Shown here piece by piece: positions 51,937-60,546 of a DNA stretch of 64,000 nucleotides. The DNA comes from CAWJAP01 sp963834365 (GTDB lineage Bacteria; Acidobacteriota; Vicinamibacteria; Vicinamibacterales; Vicinamibacteraceae), in NCBI GenBank assembly GCA_963834365.1, contig CAWIBS010000039.1:62001-126000 (forward strand), in the 5' to 3' direction. Positions within the stretch are counted from its first letter, which is position 1, and each line of letters starts with the position of its first letter. Both the position numbers and the translations under genes were made by a program. The notes under the pieces are model-generated. The model searched no databases, had not been told where the DNA came from, and saw only the letters and a list, made by a program, of their open reading frames with translations.

Positions 51937-53250
51937 ATGCCAGCCAACGACACCACCATGGCCACCTACATCGAGGACATCGCCCGCCACGAAGGCCAGA
52001 CCGTCACGCTGCGGGGCTGGCTGCACAACCGTCGCTCGAGCGGCAGGATTCACTTCCTCACGGTTCGGGACGGCACCGGCTTCGTCCAGGCCGTGATGTC
52101 CAAGGCCGCGGTCGGCGACGACACGTTCGTGAAGGCGGATCACCTCGGGCAGGAATCGTCGATCGTCGTCACCGGCACCGTGCGCGCCGACAAGCGCGCC
52201 CCCGGCGGCTACGAACTCGACGTCAGCGGGTTCGAGGTCGTCACCCCCGCGCACGACTATCCCATCACGCCGAAAGAGCACGGCGTCGATTACCTGCTCG
52301 ACCGGCGGCATCTGTGGATTCGCGCGCCCCGGCAGCAGGCGATTCTACGAATCCGGCACGAGGTCATCGACGCGTGCCGCGACTTCTTCAACTCCCGCGG
52401 CTTCATCCTGGCCGACACACCGATCTTCACGCCCGCCGCCTGCGAGGGCACGACCACGCTCTTCCCGGTCCAGTATTTCGAGGACACGACGGCGTATCTG
52501 ACGCAGAGCGGTCAGCTCTACAACGAAGCGAACGCGATGGCGCTCGGGCGGGTCTACGCCTTCGGGCCGACGTTCAGGGCCGAGAAGTCGAAGACGCGCC
52601 GGCATCTGACCGAGTTCTGGATGGTGGAGCCGGAGATGGCCTATGCCACTCTCGACGACACGATGGACCTGGCGGAGAGTCTGGTGGTCACCGTCGTCAG
52701 CCGCGTGCTCGAGAAGCGCCGGCCGGAGCTGGCGGCGATCGAGCGGGACACGACGAAGCTCGAGCGCGTGCAGGCGCCGTTCCCGCGGATCACCTACGAC
52801 GAAGCGGTCGCACGCCTGAAGGCGAAGGGGCAGGCGATCGAATGGGGTGGCGACTTCGGCGGGACGGACGAGACAGTGCTCTCCGAAGAATTCGATCGGC
52901 CCGTGTGCGTGCACCGCTATCCGTCGCAGGTCAAGGCGTTCTACATGAAGCCCGACCCGGACCGGCCCGAGGTCGCACTGGGGGTGGACGTCATCGCGCC
53001 CGAAGGGTACGGCGAGATCATCGGTGGCGGCCAGCGGCTCGACGACTACGAGCTGCTTCTCGAGCGCATCCACGAGCACAAGCTGCCGCAGGAGGCGTTC
53101 GACTGGTATCTGGACCTGCGACGCTACGGCTCGGTGCCTCACAGCGGCTTCGGCATGGGCATCGAACGTGTCGTCTCCTGGATCTGCGGCCTGGACCACG
53201 TGCGCGAGACGATTCCATATCCGCGGATGTTGTATCGGCTGTACCCATGA
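51937..53250 (+). CDS. asnS: asparaginyl-tRNA synthetase
   Basis: 437 residues. It charges tRNA-Asn. An OB-fold anticodon-binding domain (TVTLRGWLHNRRSSGRIHFLTVRDGTG) precedes the class II catalytic core. Motif 1 lies around IDACRDFFNSRGFILADTPIF, motif 2 is FGPTFRAEKSKTRRHLTEFWMVEPE, and motif 3 is GFGMGIERVVSWICGLDHVRETIPYPR. TPAACEGTTTLFPV near motif 1 distinguishes AsnRS from AspRS. ATG 51937 is used; an in-frame ATG at 51958 would give the more usual MATYIEDI start and cannot be excluded. Frame intact. Confidence 0.95.
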   Translation: MPANDTTMATYIEDIARHEGQTVTLRGWLHNRRSSGRIHFLTVRDGTGFVQAVMSKAAVGDDTFVKADHLGQESSIVVTGTVRADKRAPGGYELDVSGFEVVTPAHDYPITPKEHGVDYLLDRRHLWIRAPRQQAILRIRHEVIDACRDFFNSRGFILADTPIFTPAACEGTTTLFPVQYFEDTTAYLTQSGQLYNEANAMALGRVYAFGPTFRAEKSKTRRHLTEFWMVEPEMAYATLDDTMDLAESLVVTVVSRVLEKRRPELAAIERDTTKLERVQAPFPRITYDEAVARLKAKGQAIEWGGDFGGTDETVLSEEFDRPVCVHRYPSQVKAFYMKPDPDRPEVALGVDVIAPEGYGEIIGGGQRLDDYELLLERIHEHKLPQEAFDWYLDLRRYGSVPHSGFGMGIERVVSWICGLDHVRETIPYPRMLYRLYP

Positions 53251-53251
53251 G

Positions 53252-53370
53252 CAGCTACCAACGACTAGCTACCAGCGACCAGGGTCGTTTCTGGTTGTGT
53301 GGTCATTGGAGTTCGTCGTTGGTCATTGGAGCTGGTCGCTGGTCATTGGTAGTTGGTAGTTGCAACGGAA
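53252..53370. repeat. heptamer array (CTACCAR / GGTCATT / TTGGTAG words)
   Basis: The whole 121-nt gap between asnS and rimO has a 7-nt rhythm. It starts CTACCAA, CGACTAG, CTACCAG, CGACCAG. After 30 nt comes the rough reverse complement: GTTGGTC, ATTGGAG, CTGGTCG, CTGGTCA, TTGGTAG, TTGGTAG. The two arms can pair. The array ends within about 12 nt of the rimO ATG and leaves no room for a promoter outside it. Confidence 0.75.
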
Positions 53371-53371
53371 C

Positions 53372-54871
53372 ATGAAGATCGGCCTCGTCTCGCTCGGCTG
53401 TCCGAAGAACCTCGTGGATTCCGAGGTCATGCTCGGGCTGGCGCAACAGGCCGGCCACGAGCTCACGACCGCCTCGTCGGACGCCGACGTGCTCATCGTG
53501 AACACGTGTGCGTTCATCGATCGGGCCAAGCAGGAGTCGATCGACACCATTCTCGAGCTCGCGGAGCAGAAGAAGAGTGGCCGATGCTCGAAGCTCATTG
53601 TCACGGGCTGTCTGGCCGAGCGCTATCGCGAGGAACTGGCGCAGCAGATTCCCGAGATCGATGCGCTGCTCGGCACGAGCGAAGTCCCCGAGATTGTGCG
53701 GGCGATTGCCGGGGCCGGACCGAAGCCCCGCGCCACGGGTGACGGCGCACCGCTGCCCTTGTACCGGCGGACCGGTGAGGCCCTGGCGCTCGAGTCTGCG
53801 GTGCCGGCGCACCTGTCGGCGCGCCATCGCGACGCGACCAGCACGGCGACGCTGCCGACCTACCTGTATGACGCCGATACCCCGCGCACGCTGACGACCC
53901 CGCGCCATTACGCGTACGTGAAGATCGCCGAGGGGTGCGACTACAACTGCGCGTTCTGCGTCATTCCGAAGCTTCGCGGTCCGTATCGCAGCCGCACGAT
54001 CGCCTCGGTCGTCGCGGAGGCTCGCGCGCTGGCGGCGCGCGGCGTCCGCGAGCTGCTGCTCATCTCGCAGGACTCGACCTTCTACGGCGTGGACCGCCGC
54101 GAGCGTGGCGCGCTCGCGCGCCTGCTGCGCGCGTTGAACCAGGTGGAGGGGCTGCGCTGGATTCGCCTGCTCTACCTCTACCCCACCACGATCACCGAGG
54201 AGACGATCGACGCCATGGCCTCCTGCGAGCGCGTCGTCCCCTACATCGATCTTCCGCTGCAGCACGGGGCCGACACCATGCTCCGCCGCATGCGCCGGCC
54301 GGGCACGCGCGCGAGCTACGAGCGGCTGCTGCTCGGCCTGCGCGAGCGCCTGCCCGGCGTCACGCTGCGGACGACCTTCATCGTCGGCTTCCCGGGTGAA
54401 ACCCGCGAAGAGTTCGACGAGCTGTGCGACTTCGTCCGGACCGTCGAGTTCGACCACGTCGGCGTCTTCACGTACTCGCACGAGGAAGGGACGGCGGCGC
54501 ACGCGTTCGGCGACGACGTCCCGGCAAAGACCAAGGCGGCGCGGCAGCGCCGGCTGATGAAGATCCAGCAGGGGATCGTGGCCCGCCGGCACCGGGTCCG
54601 CCTGGGGCAACGGGTGGAGATCCTGGTGGACGGCCCGTCGCGGGAGCACGACCTGGTCCTGCAGGGCCGGCTGGCAGGACAGGCGCCCGAGATCGACCCC
54701 GTGGTGTACCTCACCGATGCCGATCCCGACGTGGTTCGGCCCGGCGACTTCGTGATCGGCGAGATCGTGGACTCGCGCGGCTACGACCTGGTCGTCCGTC
54801 CGCTCGCGGGGTCAGACGCCGGCATCGGCACCCGGCCGACGTCTGACGTCGCGACTCGTCCGTTGAGTTGA
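53372..54871 (+). CDS. rimO: ribosomal protein S12 (Asp) methylthiotransferase
   Basis: 499 residues. A radical-SAM enzyme that methylthiolates an Asp of ribosomal protein S12. The N-terminal UPF0004 domain (MKIGLVSLGCPKNLVDSEVML, NTCAFIDRAKQESI, VTGCLAERY) supplies the auxiliary FeS cysteines. The radical-SAM motif is EGCDYNCAFCVIPKLRGPYRSR. RimO-specific features include LLISQDSTFYGVDR and PYIDLPLQHGADTMLRRMRRPG. A C-terminal TRAM domain follows (LGQRVEILVDGPSREHDLVLQGRL). About 50 residues between the UPF0004 and SAM domains are longer than usual. ATG 53372 is preferred over the in-frame TTG at 53360. Frame intact. Confidence 0.95.
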   Translation: MKIGLVSLGCPKNLVDSEVMLGLAQQAGHELTTASSDADVLIVNTCAFIDRAKQESIDTILELAEQKKSGRCSKLIVTGCLAERYREELAQQIPEIDALLGTSEVPEIVRAIAGAGPKPRATGDGAPLPLYRRTGEALALESAVPAHLSARHRDATSTATLPTYLYDADTPRTLTTPRHYAYVKIAEGCDYNCAFCVIPKLRGPYRSRTIASVVAEARALAARGVRELLLISQDSTFYGVDRRERGALARLLRALNQVEGLRWIRLLYLYPTTITEETIDAMASCERVVPYIDLPLQHGADTMLRRMRRPGTRASYERLLLGLRERLPGVTLRTTFIVGFPGETREEFDELCDFVRTVEFDHVGVFTYSHEEGTAAHAFGDDVPAKTKAARQRRLMKIQQGIVARRHRVRLGQRVEILVDGPSREHDLVLQGRLAGQAPEIDPVVYLTDADPDVVRPGDFVIGEIVDSRGYDLVVRPLAGSDAGIGTRPTSDVATRPLS

Positions 54872-54877
54872 CAGTCG

Positions 54878-54960
54878 TAGTGGCCGCCTTCACGCGGCCG
54901 GGGTCAGGCTGAAGCCGGCACTACATCAACGGAAGCCGGACGCTGCGTCACCATGAAGCA
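54878..54960. repeat. GTAG-type hairpin cluster downstream of rimO
   Basis: GTAGTG followed by GCCGC-CTTCAC-GCGGC (54885-54902), then in the opposite direction GGCTGAAGCCGGCACTAC and GGAAGCCGGACGCTGCG. Same layout as the cluster at 25034-25158 but with a different first stem. It begins 7 nt after the rimO stop. Confidence 0.6.
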
Positions 54961-54977
54961 GCCCGACCCTCAAGCGG

Positions 54978-55007
54978 TTGGCCGCTCAACCGGGCACGTG
55001 CTAGACT
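54978..55007 (+). promoter_or_regulatory. putative promoter of the rimP-nusA-infB operon
   Basis: TTGGCC (54978-54983), an 18-nt spacer, and TAGACT (55002-55007). Transcription would begin near 55014, giving a leader of about 160 nt before rimP that contains the hairpin at 55037-55059. Confidence 0.5.
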
Positions 55008-55036
55008 GTGAGGTCGCTCGTTCCGGGTAAGTGACC

Positions 55037-55069
55037 GAGTGGGCTGTTCGTGCCCACTCTTTGTGTTTT
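55037..55069 (+). terminator. attenuator-like intrinsic terminator in the rimP leader
   Basis: GAGTGGGC, 7-nt loop TGTTCGT, GCCCACTC, followed by TTTGTGTTTT: an 8-bp stem with a T-rich tail, located about 25 nt after the expected transcription start and 105 nt before rimP. It is the best Rho-independent terminator in the window, yet it points into an essential operon, so it is more likely an attenuator controlled by an operon product such as NusA than a final stop. Confidence 0.65.
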
Positions 55070-55174
55070 GGGGCCCCCGAACGGGCTGGTGGCGAGACCC
55101 CGAGTGCGTGATCGAGGCGCATCCCCGAGGGACCGCGGCGGGCCCGAGGCGCGACGCGATTCCCGGGCACAGAG

Positions 55175-55684
55175 ATGGCGGACGATCGACGGCTCGCCGG
55201 CATTCGCGCCGCCGCTGAACGGGTGGCCCGCTCGTCCGGTCTCGAGGTGTTCGACGTGCAGCTGCGTCGCGAGCCGGTCGGGCTGGTGCTGCGAGTGTTC
55301 ATCGACCGGCCGACGCGTCTCGACGAGCGGGGCGAGGTGCTGGTGGACGGTCCGGAGCACGCGATCGGCATCGAGGATTGCCAGCGGGTCAGCGAGGACC
55401 TCAGCGCGATCCTGGACGTGGAGGACGCGGTCGAGGCGGCCTACACACTGGAGGTTTCCTCGCCGGGCCTCGAGCGTCCATTGCGGGACGTGCGGGACTA
55501 CCGGCGATTCGCCGGCCGCATCGCGAAGATCGTGGTGCGGCAGGCGGTGGACGGACAGATGCATTTCGAAGGCCGGCTGCGCGGCGTCGAGGACCAGGAC
55601 GTCGTCCTCGAGGTCGGGAAGCGCAAGATCGTGCGGCTCCCGGTGGAGAACATCGCGCGCGGCCGGCTGGTCGTGGAGTTCTAG
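55175..55684 (+). CDS. rimP: ribosome maturation factor RimP
   Basis: 169 residues, the normal size. It assists 30S subunit assembly. The N-terminal alpha/beta domain (AGIRAAAERVARSSGLEVFDVQLRRE, VLRVFIDRP) is followed by GIEDCQRVSEDLSAILDVED and the diagnostic YTLEVSSPGLERPLRDVRDYRRFAGR. A C-terminal SH3-like barrel ends it (GQMHFEGRLRGVEDQDVVLEV). The stop codon abuts the nusA ATG directly (TAG-ATG). First gene of the classic rimP-nusA-infB cluster. Confidence 0.95.
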   Translation: MADDRRLAGIRAAAERVARSSGLEVFDVQLRREPVGLVLRVFIDRPTRLDERGEVLVDGPEHAIGIEDCQRVSEDLSAILDVEDAVEAAYTLEVSSPGLERPLRDVRDYRRFAGRIAKIVVRQAVDGQMHFEGRLRGVEDQDVVLEVGKRKIVRLPVENIARGRLVVEF

Positions 55685-56998
55685 ATGACGAGCTCTTCCC
55701 TTCTGCCCTTGATCGAGACGATGGCCAAGGAGCGTGGCGTCGAGTCGACGGTGATCATCGCCGCGCTCGAGGACGCGATGCTCACGGCGTCGCGGAAGTA
55801 CTACAAGTCGAACGAAGACCTCCGGGCCAAGTTCAACGCCGACTCCGGACTGATCGAGCTCTACGCGGTCAAGCACATCGTCGATACCGTCGCCAATCCT
55901 GCGACCGAGATCTCGCTGGACGACGCCAAGGAGATGTACGGCGAAGAGGCGCAGGTGGACATGGAGATCGAGTTCCCGAAGCCGCCGGTCGAGACGCGGA
56001 TCGCGGCGCAGACCGTCAAGCAGGTGCTGTCGCAGAAGACCCGCGAAGCCGAGCGCGAGAAGGTGCACGAAGAGTACAACGAGCGCATCGGCGAGGTCGT
56101 GACGGCCACCGTCAAGCGGTTCGAGACCGGGGACATCATCGCGGAGATCGGCCGGGTCGAGGCCGTCCTCCCGCGGCGCGAGCAGTCCCGCGCCGAGAAC
56201 TACAACATCGGCGACCGCGTCCGCGCCGTCATCAAGTCGGTCAACAAGAATGCGAAGGGCCCGCAGATCGTGCTGTCGCGGACCGATCCGGCCCTGCTCA
56301 TCAAGCTGTTCGAGCAGGAAGTGCCGGAGATCTACGACGGGACCGTGATGATCCGCGGCGCCGTGCGGGAGGCGGGCGACCGGGCGAAGGTCGCAGTCTA
56401 CTCGCGCGAGCGCGACGTCGATCCGGTCGGCGCCTGCGTCGGCATGAAGGGCACGCGCGTCCAGGCGATCATTCGCGAGCTGCGCGGCGAGAAGATCGAC
56501 ATCGTCGAATGGTCCGAGAACGAGATGGAGTTCGTGACCAACGCCATCAGCCCGGCGAAGGTGCAGCGGGTCACGATCATCGACGCCATGGATCGCATCA
56601 TGGAGGTCATCGTCGAGGACAAGCAGCTGTCGCTCGCGATCGGCAAGAAGGGGCAGAACGTCCGGCTGGCGGCCAAGCTCACGGGATGGAAGATCGACAT
56701 CAAGAGCGAGGAAGAGAAGCGCCGCGAAGTCGAGGAGCAGTTCGCCGGGCTCGCGGCCGACGCGCTCGAGGAAGCCGAGGCGCAGTTCGGCAGCGATGCG
56801 GGCGAGCCCGCGGCCGGCGACCCGGATCACGCGGACGGCGAGCCGGCGGTCGAAGCGGACAGCCAGCCGGCGGTCGAAGCGGACGGCCAGCCGGCGCTCG
56901 AAGCCGCCGGCGTGGAGGCCAGCGTCCCGGACGCGGGCAACGCCGAGGCCGTGTCGGAATCGCCGGGGAGCGGCGAGGAGCAGCAGGGCCGGGAGTAG
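55685..56998 (+). CDS. nusA: transcription termination/antitermination factor NusA
   Basis: 437 residues. It binds RNA polymerase and nascent RNA to control pausing, termination and antitermination. The N-terminal polymerase-binding domain (about 1-130) is followed by an S1 domain (IGEVVTATVKRFETGDIIAEIGRVEAVLPRREQ), then KH1 (VGACVGMKGTRVQAIIRELRGEKIDIVEW) and KH2 (LSLAIGKKGQNVRLAAKLTGWKIDI). Instead of the C-terminal acidic repeat domains of E. coli it has an acidic, low-complexity tail of about 80 residues containing near-repeats (VEADSQPAVEADGQPALEA). It starts at the base after the rimP stop. A likely candidate to act on the leader hairpin at 55037. Confidence 0.95.
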   Translation: MTSSSLLPLIETMAKERGVESTVIIAALEDAMLTASRKYYKSNEDLRAKFNADSGLIELYAVKHIVDTVANPATEISLDDAKEMYGEEAQVDMEIEFPKPPVETRIAAQTVKQVLSQKTREAEREKVHEEYNERIGEVVTATVKRFETGDIIAEIGRVEAVLPRREQSRAENYNIGDRVRAVIKSVNKNAKGPQIVLSRTDPALLIKLFEQEVPEIYDGTVMIRGAVREAGDRAKVAVYSRERDVDPVGACVGMKGTRVQAIIRELRGEKIDIVEWSENEMEFVTNAISPAKVQRVTIIDAMDRIMEVIVEDKQLSLAIGKKGQNVRLAAKLTGWKIDIKSEEEKRREVEEQFAGLAADALEEAEAQFGSDAGEPAAGDPDHADGEPAVEADSQPAVEADGQPALEAAGVEASVPDAGNAEAVSESPGSGEEQQGRE

Positions 56999-57091
56999 CG
57001 ATTCGCCGATGAGCGCAGTCGCGCGCACGCGGGTCGAGGAACGGGCGGGCATCACCCCGCTCAGCGGGTCGACGAAACACCGAGGCACCAT

Positions 57092-60068
57092 TTGTCCACT
57101 GTCCGGATCTACAGAGTCGCGGAACTGCTCGGCACGACGAGCCAGGAAGTGATGGCGCTGCTCAAGCGCGATCACGGCATCGAGGTGAAGAGCGCCTCGA
57201 GCACGATCGAGGAGGTCGTGGCTCGCCAGTTCGTGGACCGTCTGGCCAAGCAGCGGGGGGTGACCCTGCCGCCGCCGGCCCAGATGTTTCTCGACACGCC
57301 GGCGCCGACGAAGGGCAAGAAGCCCGCCGGCAAGGCGCCCGAGCCGCCGCCCAAGCCCGCCGCCCCGACGCTGGGCCCGCCGCGCCTCGTCAAGACGATC
57401 ACGCCGCGTCCGGCCCCGGAGGGCGAAGTCCCGGGAGTCGCCGCGCATCCACACCTGGAACCGATGGCAGGGACGTCGGTCGACAGCCCGGCTGCGTACG
57501 CAGGCGAGCTGCCGGGCGACGTTGAAACGCCGGAGGTGGAGCCGGAAGCGCCAGGCACCATCGGTGACGAGTTGCCGGCCTCGGCGGCGGGCCACCAGCA
57601 TCTCGAACCCATGGCGGGTCTGGCGGTGGCAGAACCGCCGGCGCGCGCCGGCCGACGAGCCCTCCGTGCCGGTGGTCGCCGACGGAGAGCCGCCGGCGAC
57701 GCTCGAGGCGCCAGGCGAGACGGCAGCCGCTGGCGAGGGCCTGGCTGAGACCGCGCCGGCAGAGGCGCCGGCCGCCATGCGCTCGACGCCGTTCGCACCG
57801 GCTGGGCGCATCGTGCCGCCGACCCTGCGGCTGCGCATCGAGGATCCGTCGGCGCCCCGGACCGAGGGCCGTCCCGCTCCGCCGCCACGCGTGGCGCCGC
57901 GTCCCGCGGCCCCGGTCGTATCCGCGCAGGGCCAGCCGTCCACCGCGCCGGCACCGCCCGCAGCCGCACGGCCCGCAGTGCCAGTGCCTCCACGGCCCCT
58001 CGCGCCGATGACGCCGCGGACGATTCCCGGCGGGCCGCGGCCGCTGCCGACGCCGCCCATCCGTCCGGGCATGCCGGGCGCTCCCCGGCCGACCTATCAG
58101 CCCACGGGGGCGACGCTCCGCCCGACCTATCAGCCCAGCCAGCGCCCCGGCACGCCCGGGCAACCGGCGTCGCTGCGGCCCACCCCGCCGGGCCTGCGTC
58201 CGGGCATGGGCCACCGGCCGGGCGGGATGCGCTCAGGTCCCCGGCGTGACCGGCCCGATGTGCGCTCGCCAATCGCCGCGCAGGCTCCTGCCGGACCGCC
58301 GCCCGTCACGCGGACGATCACCCTCGCCGAGGGCATGACCGTCAAGGACCTCTCCGACAAGCTCGAGGTCCGGGTCAAGGACGTGCTGAAGAAACTGATC
58401 GATCGCCGGATGATGATGACCATCAACACGACGCTCGACACCGAGACCGCGTCGATGATCGCGCGCGAGTTCGGTGCCGACGTCAAGATGCAGAGCTTCG
58501 AGGAGGAGCTGCTGCAGGTCCAGACCGAGCAGAGCCGGCCCGAAGACCTGGCCGCGCGCGCGCCCGTCGTCACCGTGATGGGCCACGTCGATCACGGCAA
58601 GACGACGCTGCTCGACGCCATCCGCGAGACGCGCGTCGCCGAGCGCGAGGCCGGCGGCATCACGCAGCACATCGGCGCCTACGCGGTCGAGCTCAACGGC
58701 CGTCGCGTCGTCTTCCTCGACACGCCGGGCCACGAAGCCTTCACGATGATGCGGGCCCGCGGCGCCAAGGTCACCGACGTCGTGATCCTCGTCGTCGCGG
58801 CTGACGATGGAGTGATGCCGCAGACGAAGGAGGCCATCGATCACGCCAAGGCCGCCGGGGTGAAGATCATCGTCGCCATCAACAAGATCGACAAGCCGGA
58901 CGCGAATGCCGAGCGCGTGAAGCAGGCGTTGTCGGACATCGGCCTGCTGCCTGAGGAATGGGGCGGCGACACGGTGATGGTCCCGGTCTCGGCCAAGAAG
59001 CGCCAGAACCTCGAGGGCCTGCTCGAGATGGTTTTGCTCGTCGCCGACATCGGCGACTTCAAGGCGAACCCGCGCCGATCGGCATCGGGAACGGTGCTCG
59101 AGTCGAAGCTCGATCGCGGCCGCGGCCCGGTCGCGACGGTGCTCGTGCAGGACGGGTCGTTGAACGTCGGGGACACGGTCATCGCCGGGACGATCGTCGG
59201 CAAGGTCCGCGCGCTGATGGACGACCGCGGCCGCTCGATCAAGATCGCGGGCCCGTCCACCCCGGTCGAGGTGCTCGGCCTCGGTGGCATTCCGGCGCCG
59301 GGCGATACGTTCCAGGCGCTCGCCGACGCCGCCAAGGCGCGGCAGATCGCGATGTTCCGGCAGACGCAGGCGAAGGAGAAGGCGCTCGGGTCGCGCGCGA
59401 CACGGCTCACCCTCGAATCGCTCCGCCAGCACATCGCCGAGGGCGGCATCAAGGAACTGCCGATCATCATCAAGGCCGACGTGCAGGGCTCGGCGGAGGT
59501 GCTGGCCGACACGCTGACGAAGCTCGGCGACGAGCGCGTGAAGATCCGCATCATCCACGCCGGCGTCGGCGCCATCAACGAGTCCGACGTCCTGCTCGCC
59601 TCGACCTCCAACGCGATCGTCATCGGGTTCAGCGTCCGGCCGGATCGCAATGCGTCCGACGTGGCGGAGCGGGAAGAGGTGGACGTCCGCCTCCATTCGG
59701 TGATCTACAACGTCGTGGACGAGATCAAGAAGGCCATGGCCGGCCTCCTCGAGCCGACGCTCAAGGAAGTGCGTCTCGGCGCGGCCGAGGTCCGTCAGAC
59801 GTTCAAGACGCCGAAGTTCGGGACGATCGCCGGCTGCATGGTCACCGACGGGATGATCAAGCGCTCGGGCGAGGCCCAGGCGCGACTGCTGCGCGACCAC
59901 GTCGTGGTGCACGAAGGCCGCCTGAGCTCGCTGCGCCGCTTCAAGGACGACGTCAGCGAGGTGAAGTCCGGCTTCGAGTGCGGCATCGGCTTCGAGAACT
60001 ACAACGACATCAAGGTGGGCGACGTGATCGAAGTCTTCACCGTCGAGCGCGTCGCCGCAACCGTGTAA
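57092..60068 (+). CDS. infB: translation initiation factor IF-2 (one frameshift in the linker)
   Basis: About 992 residues when joined. It delivers fMet-tRNA to the 30S subunit. The TTG start at 57092, behind a GAGG, opens an IF2-N domain (VRIYRVAELLGTTSQEVMALLKRDHGIEVKSASS). A long Pro/Ala-rich linker follows, containing two copies of HLEPMAG and two of RPTYQP. The frame changes near 57650 inside this linker. Downstream are a second IF2-N domain (TITLAEGMTVKDLSDKLEVRVKDVL) and the G domain with GHVDHGKT, DTPGHE and NKID, then domains II-IV. The gene is essential, so the break is either sequence error or, less likely, translational. No ylxR gene lies between nusA and infB. Confidence 0.93.
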
Positions 60069-60069
60069 C

Positions 60070-60126
60070 GGGGACGGGAGCCTGTTCTCAACTTGCCCGT
60101 CATTTTGAGAACATGCTCCCGTCCCC
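60070..60126. repeat. GGGGACGGGAGC hairpin family, copy 3
   Basis: Begins 2 nt after the infB stop. GGGGACGGGAGC, CT, GTTCTCAA, a 13-nt loop, TTGAGAAC, AT, GCTCCCGTCCCC: a stem of 12 plus 8 perfect base pairs separated by a small symmetric bulge. The outer 12 bp match copies 1 and 2; the inner arm is unrelated. It lies between infB and rbfA, inside an operon. Confidence 0.88.
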
Positions 60127-60138
60127 TCTTCGCTCGAG

Positions 60139-60510
60139 ATGCAAGGCTCCCGACCGGCACGCATCGGCGATCAGGTCCGCGCGGCGATCAGCGAGCTGAT
60201 CGCCCGCGAGGTCCACGATCCGGCGATCGGGTTCCTGACGATCACGCATGTGAAGGTCAGCGCCGATCTGCAGGTGGCGCGCGTCTACTACACGGTGCTC
60301 GGAGACGCGGCGGCGCGAACGCGGACGGCGGAGGCCCTCGACCGGGCGACGCCGTTTCTGCGCCGGCAGGTCGCGGGCCGCCTGCGGCTGCGCCGGGCGC
60401 CCAGCCTCGCATTCCAGTACGACGAGTCAATCGCCCGCGAAGAGCGTGTGGAGGCCCTGCTCGAGGAGATCCGCGCGCAGGCCAGATCCGAGGACGAGAG
60501 CCAGTCCTGA
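60139..60510 (+). CDS. rbfA: ribosome-binding factor A
   Basis: 123 residues, normal length. A KH-like 30S maturation factor needed for 16S 5' end processing. Signatures: RIGDQVRAAISELIAREVHDPAIGFLTITHVKVSADLQVARVYYTVLGD, then TPFLRRQVAGRLRLRRAPSLAFQYDESIAREERVEALL. A basic N terminus (MQGSRPARI). No ribosome site stands out between the preceding hairpin and the ATG. Usual neighbour of infB. Frame intact. Confidence 0.95.
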   Translation: MQGSRPARIGDQVRAAISELIAREVHDPAIGFLTITHVKVSADLQVARVYYTVLGDAAARTRTAEALDRATPFLRRQVAGRLRLRRAPSLAFQYDESIAREERVEALLEEIRAQARSEDESQS

Positions 60511-60546
60511 CGCGGCTCCGTCGATGACGACGGGCGCCTGCCGACC

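Noticed and set aside
55037..55069. rimP leader hairpin as the terminator of rimO
   Set aside because: It lies downstream of a plausible promoter and 166 nt after the rimO stop, so an attenuator of the following operon fits better, although it could do both.
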